Under the pieces are notes generated by a model, which was given only the letters and a program-made list of their open reading frames with translations, searched no databases and was not told the origin of the DNA. Positions 1-8,791 of a DNA stretch of 36,710 nucleotides are shown here, piece by piece (the stretch's first letter is position 1; the number at the start of each line of letters is the position of its first letter). Location of the stretch: contig JAIPAJ010000014.1 of NCBI GenBank assembly GCA_021740125.1, positions 1-36,710 on the forward strand, in the 5' to 3' direction. This stretch comes from Leadbetterella sp. GTDB lineage: Bacteria; Bacteroidota; Bacteroidia; Cytophagales; Spirosomataceae. Made by a program: the position numbers and the translations under genes.

Positions 1-1308
1 CCATTGGGATTACCGCATTTTGCTCCAAAAGCCAAAAGGGTAATTTACCTTTTCCAAAATGGTGCTCCATCTCAGCTGGAGAGTTTTGACTACAAACCCA
101 TCCTCAACAAACTGGCTGGTCAAGACCTTCCCGAATCCATAAGAAATGGACAAAGACTTACTGGTATGACGGCAAGCCAAACCAATTTCCCGATGGTGGG
201 GTCTTATTTCAAATTCAATCAACACGGCAAATCTGGAGCTTGGATTTCTGAGCTTTTTCCGAATATTGCTAAAATAGCCGATGATATTTGTGTCGTAAAA
301 ACGATGAATACAGAGGCCATCAACCATGATCCAGCTTTAACTTTTCTCCAAACAGGTGCTCAAGTGGGCAACCGACCAAGTATGGGGGCATGGTTGAGCT
401 ATGGTTTGGGAAGTGAAAACCAAAACTTGCCAGCATTCTGTGTACTATTGTCAAGAGGAAGAGGTAACGGCCAAGGTGTTTATTCTAAACTTTGGACCAA
501 TGGCTTCCTTGACTCTACCCACCAAGGCGTGGTATTTTCGAGCGGAGAAGACCCTATTTTATATCTAAACAACCCCGAAGGAACCGACAAAACTTCAAGA
601 AGGAGAATGTTGGATAAACTGGCCGAACTGAATCATTTGGGTTTTGAAGAAAATCGCGACCCAGAGGTTGAAGCCAAAATAAAGCAGTACGAAATGGCCT
701 ACAGAATGCAAACGGCTGTTCCTGAGCTTACTGACCTCTCAAAAGAGCCTGACCATATCATTAAAATGTACGGCCCTGATTGTTTGGTTCCAGGTACTTA
801 TGCTGCAAATGCCCTTTTGGCAAGAAAACTCTCAGAATCAGGCGTAAGGTTTGTACAACTTTATCACCAAGGCTGGGACCAGCATGGCAACCTTACAGGG
901 GAAATGCCATTGCAGGCTCAAGATGTGGATAGAGCATCTGCTGCTTTGGTGACAGACCTAAAGCAAAGAGGCCTTTTGGACGAAACTTTGGTGATATGGG
1001 GTGGAGAGTTTGGAAGAACCAACTACTCTCAAGGTAAATTTGGTGTGGACAATTATGGTAGAGACCATCATCCGAGAGCCTACAGCATTTGGATGGCAGG
1101 CGGCGGCATAAAAGGTGGTACTGTTTACGGTGAAACGGATGAATTGGGCTATAATATTATCAAAGACCCCGTGCATATTCATGATTTCCATGCAACGGTA
1201 ATGCACACTATGGGACTAAATCATGAGCAACTCAACTACAAACACCTGGGTAGAAGATATAGACTCACCGATATTGCAGGCAAAGTAATCCCAGGACTGT
1301 TGGCTTAA
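1..1308 (+). CDS. DUF1501 family protein, 5' end outside window
   Basis: The reading frame is open to the first base, and the first visible residues (GLPHFAPKAKRVIYLFQNG) already lie inside the domain, so the true start, probably with a Tat-type signal as is usual in this family, lies upstream. About 434 residues are visible. Family landmarks include NGAPSQLESFDYKP near the start, GVRFVQLYHQGWDQHGNL in the middle, and the metal-site-like WGGEFGRT followed by GRDHHPRAYSIWMAGGG towards the end. DUF1501 proteins are relatives of the sulfatase/alkaline phosphatase superfamily, are usually exported, and are typically encoded beside cytochrome-domain (PSCyt/DUF1553) genes. Their reaction is not established. 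The next gene starts 7 bases downstream on the same strand, so they form an operon. Family call is firm; function is open. Confidence 0.9.
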   Translation, partial: PLGLPHFAPKAKRVIYLFQNGAPSQLESFDYKPILNKLAGQDLPESIRNGQRLTGMTASQTNFPMVGSYFKFNQHGKSGAWISELFPNIAKIADDICVVKTMNTEAINHDPALTFLQTGAQVGNRPSMGAWLSYGLGSENQNLPAFCVLLSRGRGNGQGVYSKLWTNGFLDSTHQGVVFSSGEDPILYLNNPEGTDKTSRRRMLDKLAELNHLGFEENRDPEVEAKIKQYEMAYRMQTAVPELTDLSKEPDHIIKMYGPDCLVPGTYAANALLARKLSESGVRFVQLYHQGWDQHGNLTGEMPLQAQDVDRASAALVTDLKQRGLLDETLVIWGGEFGRTNYSQGKFGVDNYGRDHHPRAYSIWMAGGGIKGGTVYGETDELGYNIIKDPVHIHDFHATVMHTMGLNHEQLNYKHLGRRYRLTDIAGKVIPGLLA

Positions 1309-1315
1309 ACTATTT

Positions 1316-3424
1316 ATGAAAAAAATCCTTTCGTATTCTTGTCTTGGACTAAATGTTCTATTGCTTTTTGTGGCTGTGTTCGAAAATCAGGTTCAAATCC
1401 CTAGCTGGTTTTCAATCATTGGACGAGTGCATCCATTGGCTTTACATTTACCTATTGGACTTACTTTGGCTTTGCTATTATTCATCACTATTAAACCAAA
1501 AATTGAACAAGAGTCATTCAATTTGATATTAAATTCTCTCCTTCTTATTTTGGCCTTCACCAGTGTTGTGAGTGCGTTTGCGGGTATTATCTTATCCTTT
1601 GAAAATGGTTATGATGCAGAAACGCTTAAAAACCACAAGTTCACAGGCATTGGTTTGAGTTTACTGGTATATCTAATTTATGAATTCCGAAATAAAATAT
1701 TTACTTCAAAATTAGTTACAAATCTTACTCTGATTTTAACAGTTGTAGCGGTAGGTGTTGTTGGGCATTTAGGAGGAAATATTACGCATGGCGAGGATTT
1801 TTTGTTCGGCGAAAAAGAAGAAAAAGCACCCGAAACTACTTTTGATAAATTCGTTTATCCAATTCTCGATCAAAAATGTAAAAGTTGTCATAATGACCAA
1901 AAAACCAAAGGTCAGTTGAACATGAGTACAATCGAAAAAATCAAGAAAGGTGGTAAAAATGGGCAACTTTGGGTAGGAAATGACACATTGAACAGCCATA
2001 TTTTGAAAAGAGCTTACTTGGATTTGGAAGATAAAAAACACATGCCGCCGAAAGGAAAACCTCAATTGACAGCACAAGAATTAATGATTCTAAAAAAATG
2101 GATTCAGGAAGGTGCAAAATATGACCAAAAACTTACTGATTTAAAACCAAGTTCCTTTTTTTTCAGCTTAAATACCACTTCAGAGGTAAAAACAGCAGCA
2201 AAAATCTATACTTTTTCAGCTGCCTCCGAAAACACTTTAACAGAACTCAGCACGCCATTTTGTACTATAAAACCTATTGCTAATGGTTCTCCAGCAGTAA
2301 AAGTCAATTTTTATGTTAGTTCTAAATTCGACCAAAAAACGTTAAGTGCACTTTCTAAGATTAGGGAGCAAATAGTGAGTTTGAATCTTTCTAAAATGCC
2401 AGTTGAAGACGAAAGTTTTGGAGAAATATCAAAGTTTCAAAACCTCGAATATTTGAATCTTAACCAAACCGAAATTACCGGAAAAGGTATAGAAAAGCTC
2501 AAAAACTGCAAAAAACTTGAGGTTTTAGCCGTAGCAAATACAAAAATAAGCTTTGAGGATCTGCAAAAGATCATGGATATGCCATCGCTGAAAGAAGTTT
2601 ACTTATGGGAAACAAAGTTTACTAAAGAACAGTATGAGTCTTTGAAAAAATCTAAAAAAAGAATTGAACTGGGTTACATTCCAGACGAATCTGAAACGTT
2701 AAAACTCAATCCTCCAATATTGGTAAACGAAAATCAGATTTTGGAAGGAAACTCAACTATTACATTGAAACATACACTTCAAAACGTAGATATTAGATAT
2801 ACAATAGACGGTACAATGCCAGACTCAACAAAATCTACTGTTTATAAATCTCCCATAACACTTAAAAACTACGGGACCATAAAAACCATTGCTACCAAAA
2901 AAGGTTGGTTGGCATCTGACATCAAAGATTATTATTTCTTTAAATCGAATATAAAAGCCACAAATGCCAAATTGTTAACTAAAACCAATCCACAATATCC
3001 AGGAAATGGTGAAACAACACTCATAGATAGAAAACAAGGAGATGCCATTAATTTTAAAGACAAAAACTGGTTAGGTTTTCGAGAAAACCCAATGGAAGCT
3101 TTATTTGACTTTAAGAAAACAAGTAGTTTTAACGGCATAACCATCAGTTATGCTGAAAACACTGGTCAATACATTATGCCACCAGTATTTGTAGATGTTT
3201 ACATCAAAGAAGCGGGCAAACCAATGACACATTTCAAAAAAGTAAACATACCTCGATTGACCAAAATGACCTTAAATGGTACCAAAGGAGTAGATATTCC
3301 TTTAAAAAAAACCAATATTGAACAGATTAAAATCATTATTCAGCCCATTTCAAAACTTCCAGAATGGCATCCTGGCAAGGGAGATAAAGGTTGGTTTTTT
3401 GTGGACGAAGTCTTTTTCTATTGA
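1316..3424 (+). CDS. Membrane-anchored c-type cytochrome with LRR and Fn3-associated domains
   Basis: A 702-residue protein. The first 160 residues hold about four hydrophobic helices with a HPLALHLPIG segment, like the DUF2231-type membrane module of such proteins. A Planctomycete-type cytochrome c domain follows: the haem motif CKSCH is at residues 188-192 and a later KHMPPKGKP supplies a candidate axial Met. Residues about 350-455 look like leucine-rich repeats (LEYLNLNQTEITGKGIEKL). Residues about 470-550 match the chitobiase/Fn3-associated domain (RYTIDGTMPDS). The C-terminal 150 residues resemble a discoidin-like beta-sandwich. It probably transfers electrons in the periplasm, with the C-terminal domains for binding. 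It starts 7 bases after the DUF1501 gene and is probably co-transcribed with it. The electron donor and acceptor are unknown. Confidence 0.85.
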   Translation: MKKILSYSCLGLNVLLLFVAVFENQVQIPSWFSIIGRVHPLALHLPIGLTLALLLFITIKPKIEQESFNLILNSLLLILAFTSVVSAFAGIILSFENGYDAETLKNHKFTGIGLSLLVYLIYEFRNKIFTSKLVTNLTLILTVVAVGVVGHLGGNITHGEDFLFGEKEEKAPETTFDKFVYPILDQKCKSCHNDQKTKGQLNMSTIEKIKKGGKNGQLWVGNDTLNSHILKRAYLDLEDKKHMPPKGKPQLTAQELMILKKWIQEGAKYDQKLTDLKPSSFFFSLNTTSEVKTAAKIYTFSAASENTLTELSTPFCTIKPIANGSPAVKVNFYVSSKFDQKTLSALSKIREQIVSLNLSKMPVEDESFGEISKFQNLEYLNLNQTEITGKGIEKLKNCKKLEVLAVANTKISFEDLQKIMDMPSLKEVYLWETKFTKEQYESLKKSKKRIELGYIPDESETLKLNPPILVNENQILEGNSTITLKHTLQNVDIRYTIDGTMPDSTKSTVYKSPITLKNYGTIKTIATKKGWLASDIKDYYFFKSNIKATNAKLLTKTNPQYPGNGETTLIDRKQGDAINFKDKNWLGFRENPMEALFDFKKTSSFNGITISYAENTGQYIMPPVFVDVYIKEAGKPMTHFKKVNIPRLTKMTLNGTKGVDIPLKKTNIEQIKIIIQPISKLPEWHPGKGDKGWFFVDEVFFY

Positions 3425-3450
3425 GAAAATTTCAAAAACTATTACCTTTG
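3421..3450 (+). promoter_or_regulatory. Bacteroidota-type promoter, TTG-N19-TAccTTTG
   Basis: TTG at 3421-3423 and TACCTTTG at 3443-3450 are separated by exactly 19 bases, matching the Bacteroidota -33/-7 consensus. It straddles the stop codon of the cytochrome gene and the front of the kinase gene. If active, transcription would begin near 3455, so translation of the kinase from this promoter would have to use a start further in, such as TTG at 3469. Pattern match only. Confidence 0.5.
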
Positions 3451-4530
3451 AATAAAAAAAACCTCGACTTGGAGCACATATCAAAACTATTTGGACTCGA
3501 ACCCGATAATTACAGTTTCAAACCTTTCGGTTCTGGCCACATTAATGCTACTTTTCTTTTAGAATCAATATCTGAAAACAAGCGATTTGTTTTACAAAAA
3601 ATAAATATTAATGTTTTTAAAAAACCTGAAATTATCGCCAAAAACGTCGGAAATACTTCTGACTTTTTGGCCAAAAATCATCCAGAATACCTATTTATCC
3701 ACCAAATAAATACCATAAACGGAGAAGATTTAGCCTTTGTTGATGGTGAATATTGGCGTATGAGTCCATTTATTCCAAATTCTTATTCTATCAACAGCGT
3801 TTCAGAACCCCAAATGGCCTATGAAGCAGCAAAAGCTTTTGGATTACTGACTAAAAATCTTCACTATCTGCCTTTGGAAGGAATGCAAGCTAGTATTCCT
3901 GGTTTTCATGATTTGGCTTGGCGTTATCAGCAGTTTGAGGAATCTCTTATAAACGGAAATCAAAATCGTATTAAAGAAGTCGCACAGGAAATAGAATTTA
4001 TAAAAAGTCAAAGACATTTGGTTGAGATTTACCAAAATATCATTCAAAACCCCGACTATCCCACCAGAATGATTCATCACGATACCAAAATCAACAATGT
4101 CTTGTTTGACAAAACCACCCACAAAAGCCTTTGTGTGTGTGATTTGGACACTTTAATGCCAGGTAAAATCATTTCTGATATAGGTGACATGGTGCGAACA
4201 TATACATGTGAAGAATCAGAAGAAAGTATCGAATTTGATAAAATAGAAGTACGAACCGAATATTTTGAAGCTCTGATGAATGGTTATTTTAGTCAAATGA
4301 AATCCCTCATCTCTCCTGCTGAAAAGGAAAATTTATTTTTTGCAGGGCCTTTTATGATTTATATGCAAGGACTCCGTTTTTTAACGGATTACCTCAATAA
4401 TGATATTTATTATCCTGTAAAATTCCCTGAACACAATCTGAATAGGGCTAAAAATCAGAGGATATTGTTGGAGGATTTTTTGTCTAAAGCGTTTGAATTG
4501 ATGACCATAATAAAAAAAAATATAGACTGA
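3421..4530 (+). CDS. N-acetylhexosamine 1-kinase-like phosphotransferase
   Basis: An aminoglycoside phosphotransferase-fold kinase of about 360-370 residues. It resembles NahK (N-acetylhexosamine 1-kinase): an N-terminal FGSGHINATFLL, the catalytic-loop segment MIHHDTKINNVLFD, the metal-binding CDLDTLMPGKIISDIGD, and a C-terminal LRFLTDYLNNDIYYPVKFPEHN. NahK-type enzymes phosphorylate GlcNAc/GalNAc at C1 with ATP in the cytoplasm; the substrate here is not shown. The start is uncertain. The frame is open further upstream (TTG at 3391), TTG at 3421 overlaps the previous stop as TTGA, and TTG at 3448 or 3469 would fit the internal promoter better. There is no clear ribosome binding site. It is flanked by two exported cytochrome-type genes, which suggests sugar use. 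Confidence 0.8.
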   Translation: MRKFQKLLPLNKKNLDLEHISKLFGLEPDNYSFKPFGSGHINATFLLESISENKRFVLQKININVFKKPEIIAKNVGNTSDFLAKNHPEYLFIHQINTINGEDLAFVDGEYWRMSPFIPNSYSINSVSEPQMAYEAAKAFGLLTKNLHYLPLEGMQASIPGFHDLAWRYQQFEESLINGNQNRIKEVAQEIEFIKSQRHLVEIYQNIIQNPDYPTRMIHHDTKINNVLFDKTTHKSLCVCDLDTLMPGKIISDIGDMVRTYTCEESEESIEFDKIEVRTEYFEALMNGYFSQMKSLISPAEKENLFFAGPFMIYMQGLRFLTDYLNNDIYYPVKFPEHNLNRAKNQRILLEDFLSKAFELMTIIKKNID

Positions 4531-4557
4531 TTTTGTTGAAATCTCAAGGCCTCACAA

Positions 4558-4588
4558 TTGGTTTAATGTATATCCAGAACTACCTTTG
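4558..4588 (+). promoter_or_regulatory. Bacteroidota-type promoter, TTG-N20-TAccTTTG
   Basis: TTG at 4558-4560, 20 bases, then TACCTTTG at 4581-4588. The predicted transcript would start near 4593 and leave a leader of about 45 bases before the ATG at 4639. The -7 element is identical to that at 3443-3450, so the kinase and the following dehydrogenase may be expressed together from similar promoters. Confidence 0.6.
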
Positions 4589-4638
4589 CATAAACTTTTG
4601 GTTCAAATCTCAGTTTCTTTTGAAACGGCAACAATAAA

Positions 4639-7614
4639 ATGCTCAAAAATATTATTCTTTCCTTTATTTGTTTGTTTAATTTGGCTTGTCAAAAAAGCCA
4701 AGAAGGTTCTTTTGACCGTTTTCCAGAAGGAAAAACCAAAGAAAACATAACTTTAAAAGGAATAGAACTTAAAGATAATAACCTGCAGCTGACCCTCTTT
4801 GCATCTGAACCAGACCTCTTCAATCCTACAAACATGGACATTGACCATCGGGGAAGAATCTGGATTTGTGAAGCTTATAATTATAGAAATGAAGTAAACA
4901 ACGTACCCTACAACAAAAAAGGTGATAAAATTCTAATTTTAGAAGATACCAATGCCGACGGAAAATCAGACAAAACAAAGGTTTTCTATCAAGGCGAAGA
5001 TATTAATTCAGCTCTCGGAATTACCGTTTTAGGTAACAAAACCATAGTTTCTTGTAGCCCAAATGTGTTTGTATTTACCGACGAAAATGGAGACGATATT
5101 CCTGATAAAAAAGAAATTCTTTTCAAAACCATCGCCGGTTTACAAAGTGACCACGGTGTTCATTCTTGCGTTTTCGGCCCTGATGGAAAACTTTATTTCA
5201 ACTTCGGAAATTTTGGAGAAGGGCTTTTGGATAAAAATAATCAACCTATCAATGACATTTATGGAAGATTAATTGGCCAAACCAAAGCACCATTTCAAGA
5301 CGGAATGGCACTAAGATGTGATATTGATGGTAAAAACTTCGAAGTTTTGGCTTGGAATTTTAGAAATAACTACGAACTCTGTATTGATTCTTATGGAAGA
5401 ATCTGGCAGTCTGACAACGACGACGATGGCAAAAAAGCCAACCGAATAAACTATGTGATGCCAGGAGGCAATTATGGATACAAAGATGAAATGACTGGTG
5501 CCGATTGGCGAGTAAACCGTACGAATCTGGAGGACTCCATTTATAACCAACACTGGCATCAAAATGACCCCGGTGTGATTCCTAATCTTAAAGTTACGGG
5601 CTACGGCTCCCCTACTGGGATTTTTATTTATGAAGGCTCTTTACTGCCAGAAAAATACAGAAATGGTTTATTCTTGGCAGATGCTGGAACCAATGATGTT
5701 TCGAGCTATGAAAGAATAAATGATGGAGCCGGCTATACCATAAAACAAAACCTCATTTTAGATGCCACAAAAAAAGACATGTGGTTTCGTCCTTCGGACA
5801 TTTGTACTGCACCAGACGGCTCGGTTTTCGTATCGGATTGGTACGATTCAGGTGTGGGTGGACATTTTATTGGCGACCTTGAAAAAGGCAGAATCTACAG
5901 ATTATCAAGCAATAAGACTGACTACAAAATCCCATCATATGATTTCAAGTCTGTTTCTTCTTGTGTAGAGGCCTTGCAAAACCCATCTAATTCTGTCAGA
6001 TATTTGGCCTATTCGGCTTTGACAAAAATGGGTAAAAGTGCTGAAAGCGAATTAGTGAAACTTTCGAAATCGACTAATCCTGTTTTTCAAGCACGAGCCT
6101 ATTGGTTACTTTCTAAACTGGATGAAAAATATTTTCTAGAAGCAAGTAAAAATACAAATGAGCAAATTAGAGCGGCTGCCGTAAGAATGGCGAAAAGAGA
6201 TAATAACAGTTCGTTTTTTACTCAAATGGCCACTGACGATTCTTTTCAAGTTAAACAGGCGGTTGGTTCAGCCATTTACAAAACTGACAATCAACAAGCC
6301 TGGATAAACCTTGCAAATAGCTATAAAACAGGCGATAAATGGTTTTTAGAGGCCATTGGAATAGGTGCAGACGGACAGTGGGATAATTATTTAGAGGCTT
6401 TCCTGAAAGGTAAAAATTGGATAAATGACCAACCCGCCAAAGATATTATTTGGAGAAGTCGATCTAAAAAGACTTCTGAATATTTAGCAAAAATAATATC
6501 TAAACTCTATTCAAAAGAAACTCACAAATACTTTAGGGCATTTGATTTTCAGGATAAAAACTACAAAAATCAGGCACTTTTGGGACTTTTAAAAAACTCA
6601 AAATCAGAAGAATTAAGTTTGCTTATATTCAAACATTTTGATGCCGAAACCATCGTTAGAAACACAGAATTTAACAGTATCCTTCCCAAAGTACTTGAAA
6701 ATATCAAAAACGATGTCGACTTTATAGATATCGTTTCGAAATATGGTCTTCAAAATCAAAGAACACGACTCGAAAAAATTGTTTTAGAAAGTAGGAATCC
6801 TGAAGTTTATGAGAAAGCAGCGTTAGTACTTTCTCAGCTTTTTGGAGTAGCACCGCTCAAAGAAGCCATTTCCCAGAAACCACTGAATGAAGACAAAGCT
6901 ATAAAAGCCATCCAGAGATTGGGTTTGGTAGACAACGAGACGATTTCCAAACAGCTTATTTTAATATTTTCAAACAAAAAATACCCCTTTAAAATAAGAG
7001 AAGCAGCAATATTGGCCATGGAAGGCTACCAAAGCGATGTGAAACTTTGGAATTTGGTGAAAATAAATAAAGTACCCAAAGAACTAATTCCAGCGGCAAA
7101 AGTGGTTTTTACGAAAACTTTCCATAGCGACCTGAAAGTGCAATTTGAACAGAAATTTGGCAAACCACAAGAACATCAATTAGCCATAAAAGCCAATTTT
7201 TTGAATAAAAATGGTGATGCTGTTAAGGGAAAAGAATTGTTCGGGATGTATTGTGCCACCTGCCATGTGGTCAATGGAAACGGAATGGATTTTGGTCCAG
7301 CACTCAGCCAAATCGGAAAAAAACTAACTAAAGAAAGCATTTATAATGCCATCGTGAATCCAAGTCAAGGCGTGAGCTTTGGTTATGAAGGCTACAATAT
7401 TACGCTTACAGACGGTTCTTCGTTTCAAGGAATCATTACTAGCAAAACCAATGACGAATACTTGGTAAAAATGCCAGGTCAGTCCCAAATCGTAGCCTAC
7501 AAAAAAAATCAAGTAAAATCGGCCACTAAAATGGAAACCTCGCTAATGCCAGCTTTTCCCTTGAAAGAAATCGAATATTTGGATTTGATTGGATATTTGG
7601 AGGGATTGAAATAG
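4639..7614 (+). CDS. PVC-type dehydrogenase / HEAT-repeat / cytochrome c lipoprotein
   Basis: A 991-residue exported protein. The signal ends in the lipobox FNLAC, with Cys17 as the lipidated residue. Residues about 45-430 form a six-bladed beta-propeller like that of PVC-type membrane-bound dehydrogenases: DIDHRGRIWICEAYNYRNE, FGPDGKLYFNFGN, DNDDDGKKANRINYVMPGGNYGY and APDGSVFVSDWYDSG. Residues about 440-820 are helical HEAT-like repeats. The C-terminus is a cytochrome c domain with CATCH at 872-876, ending in the haem-binding region typical of TIGR02603-like proteins. The protein probably oxidises a sugar or alcohol and passes electrons to its own haem. It has its own promoter and a leader of about 45 bases. 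No terminator is visible after it. Confidence 0.88.
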   Translation: MLKNIILSFICLFNLACQKSQEGSFDRFPEGKTKENITLKGIELKDNNLQLTLFASEPDLFNPTNMDIDHRGRIWICEAYNYRNEVNNVPYNKKGDKILILEDTNADGKSDKTKVFYQGEDINSALGITVLGNKTIVSCSPNVFVFTDENGDDIPDKKEILFKTIAGLQSDHGVHSCVFGPDGKLYFNFGNFGEGLLDKNNQPINDIYGRLIGQTKAPFQDGMALRCDIDGKNFEVLAWNFRNNYELCIDSYGRIWQSDNDDDGKKANRINYVMPGGNYGYKDEMTGADWRVNRTNLEDSIYNQHWHQNDPGVIPNLKVTGYGSPTGIFIYEGSLLPEKYRNGLFLADAGTNDVSSYERINDGAGYTIKQNLILDATKKDMWFRPSDICTAPDGSVFVSDWYDSGVGGHFIGDLEKGRIYRLSSNKTDYKIPSYDFKSVSSCVEALQNPSNSVRYLAYSALTKMGKSAESELVKLSKSTNPVFQARAYWLLSKLDEKYFLEASKNTNEQIRAAAVRMAKRDNNSSFFTQMATDDSFQVKQAVGSAIYKTDNQQAWINLANSYKTGDKWFLEAIGIGADGQWDNYLEAFLKGKNWINDQPAKDIIWRSRSKKTSEYLAKIISKLYSKETHKYFRAFDFQDKNYKNQALLGLLKNSKSEELSLLIFKHFDAETIVRNTEFNSILPKVLENIKNDVDFIDIVSKYGLQNQRTRLEKIVLESRNPEVYEKAALVLSQLFGVAPLKEAISQKPLNEDKAIKAIQRLGLVDNETISKQLILIFSNKKYPFKIREAAILAMEGYQSDVKLWNLVKINKVPKELIPAAKVVFTKTFHSDLKVQFEQKFGKPQEHQLAIKANFLNKNGDAVKGKELFGMYCATCHVVNGNGMDFGPALSQIGKKLTKESIYNAIVNPSQGVSFGYEGYNITLTDGSSFQGIITSKTNDEYLVKMPGQSQIVAYKKNQVKSATKMETSLMPAFPLKEIEYLDLIGYLEGLK

Positions 7615-7658
7615 CATTACCAAACCTCATCTTTCGCCTAATTTATAGACTTGAGTCA

Positions 7659-7708
7659 ACCTTGAATTAATCATTCAACTTACTATTTCTACAATTTGAC
7701 CTTGAATT
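7659..7708 (+). repeat. Direct repeat pair ACCTTGAATT, 40 bases apart
   Basis: ACCTTGAATT occurs at 7659-7668 and again at 7699-7708, a start-to-start distance of 40 bases, close to four helical turns. The pair lies in the 192-base gap before the YHYH/SCO/LytS-LytTR gene run, about 50-95 bases upstream of the possible -7 element at 7755. LytTR regulators bind direct repeats, so this could be an operator, but the spacing and sequence do not match a known LytTR consensus. Confidence 0.35.
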
Positions 7709-7754
7709 TCTAAGACTTAAGGGTAAAGTGTTTTATGAAATTGAATAATAATGT

Positions 7755-7762
7755 TAGTTTTG
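7755..7762 (+). promoter_or_regulatory. Possible -7 promoter element TAgtTTTG
   Basis: TAGTTTTG fits TAnnTTTG exactly, 45 bases before the ATG at 7807. No TTG lies 19-20 bases upstream, so the promoter would be weak or activator-dependent, which would suit control by a response regulator. Confidence 0.35.
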
Positions 7763-7806
7763 ACAACTAAAGATTTGGGATATTTTCAATTTCATGAAAC
7801 AAAAAA

Positions 7807-8781
7807 ATGTATAATAAAAAATCAAAAATCATTCTTGCATTGTTATGCATTACCTCGCTCTCTATTGCATTAAGTTGCAAAAATGATGAAGCCGAAATTG
7901 ATGCTTCTGGCACAATTGTAAAGGTACTATCGGCTAATTTTATTTCAGACGGTTTAGCCGAGCCTATCAGCTCTGTTTCTCGCACGCTCTCCAATGGTTC
8001 TACAGTGGATTGTTACAAAATAGTTTCCAAAGGTATTCCAACCGACCACAACATGGGGCCGTGGTGTCCTGGTAATATCACTGACAACGCAAGTGCCGGT
8101 GGAATATGGCTTGAAAATGGTAATGTTTACGACGTAGATGGGGCTTTTGTAAAAAACTTAGCCAATTTTTATTCAGATAAAACTTGGATGTTGTATAACG
8201 CGACAACTGGCGTAATTACCAAAACTAAAACCCAAGCAGAGTGCCAAGCAGCTGCAAACCCAAATGTAGGTGCCGAATATAAGAACTTTTGTGTAGAATG
8301 TTTGCCGTCGTACGTGGCCAATTTAACCCAAACCTATTACATTCCTATTACACCGGTAAAATTAACTTCAAGCACATCTTTCGGAAATGGCCCCATGTCT
8401 AGCGGACCATCTGTACGAGGCTTGGCATTTAATGGCGTAAGATTTGATGCACCAGCTCCTGTCAATGCCATTTTAGGTGCATATACACTTGCTCCATTTG
8501 ATGATGCAGGAGGACATATCAATCTTGCGGCGGGCTACCATTACCATGCCGCCACAGGAGTTTCTAAAAAAATCATACAAACAGATGGACATTCAGCTAT
8601 GATTGGCTACGCTATGGATGGTCATGGACTATATGAAAGATTAGATGCTTCGGGTAAGGAATACACCGATTTGGATGCTTGCCGTGGACATTCTGACGAA
8701 ACCAGGGGCTATCACTATCATATTGAGAAAGCAGGTTCCAACAATTTTATAAATTGCTTGAAAGGTGCTTACGCAAACTGA
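7807..8781 (+). CDS. YHYH-domain lipoprotein (first of two)
   Basis: A 324-residue protein with a lipoprotein signal ending in IALSC, the Cys at about residue 24. The YHYH motif appears twice, at residues 244-247 (GYHYHAATG) and 302-305 (GYHYHIE), framing AMDGHGLYERLDASG and DACRGHSDETRG. These His/Tyr clusters look like metal ligands, although the family has no proven function. The N-terminal half is unusually rich in cysteine for an exported protein (DCYK, PWCPGN, AECQ, FCVECLP, DACRGH, NCLKG), suggesting disulfides or further metal sites. It is the first gene of a run of exported proteins that ends in SCO and LytS/LytTR, and its end slightly overlaps possible upstream starts of the next gene. 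Confidence 0.8.
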   Translation: MYNKKSKIILALLCITSLSIALSCKNDEAEIDASGTIVKVLSANFISDGLAEPISSVSRTLSNGSTVDCYKIVSKGIPTDHNMGPWCPGNITDNASAGGIWLENGNVYDVDGAFVKNLANFYSDKTWMLYNATTGVITKTKTQAECQAAANPNVGAEYKNFCVECLPSYVANLTQTYYIPITPVKLTSSTSFGNGPMSSGPSVRGLAFNGVRFDAPAPVNAILGAYTLAPFDDAGGHINLAAGYHYHAATGVSKKIIQTDGHSAMIGYAMDGHGLYERLDASGKEYTDLDACRGHSDETRGYHYHIEKAGSNNFINCLKGAYAN

Positions 8782-8791
8782 TAGAAGATTT

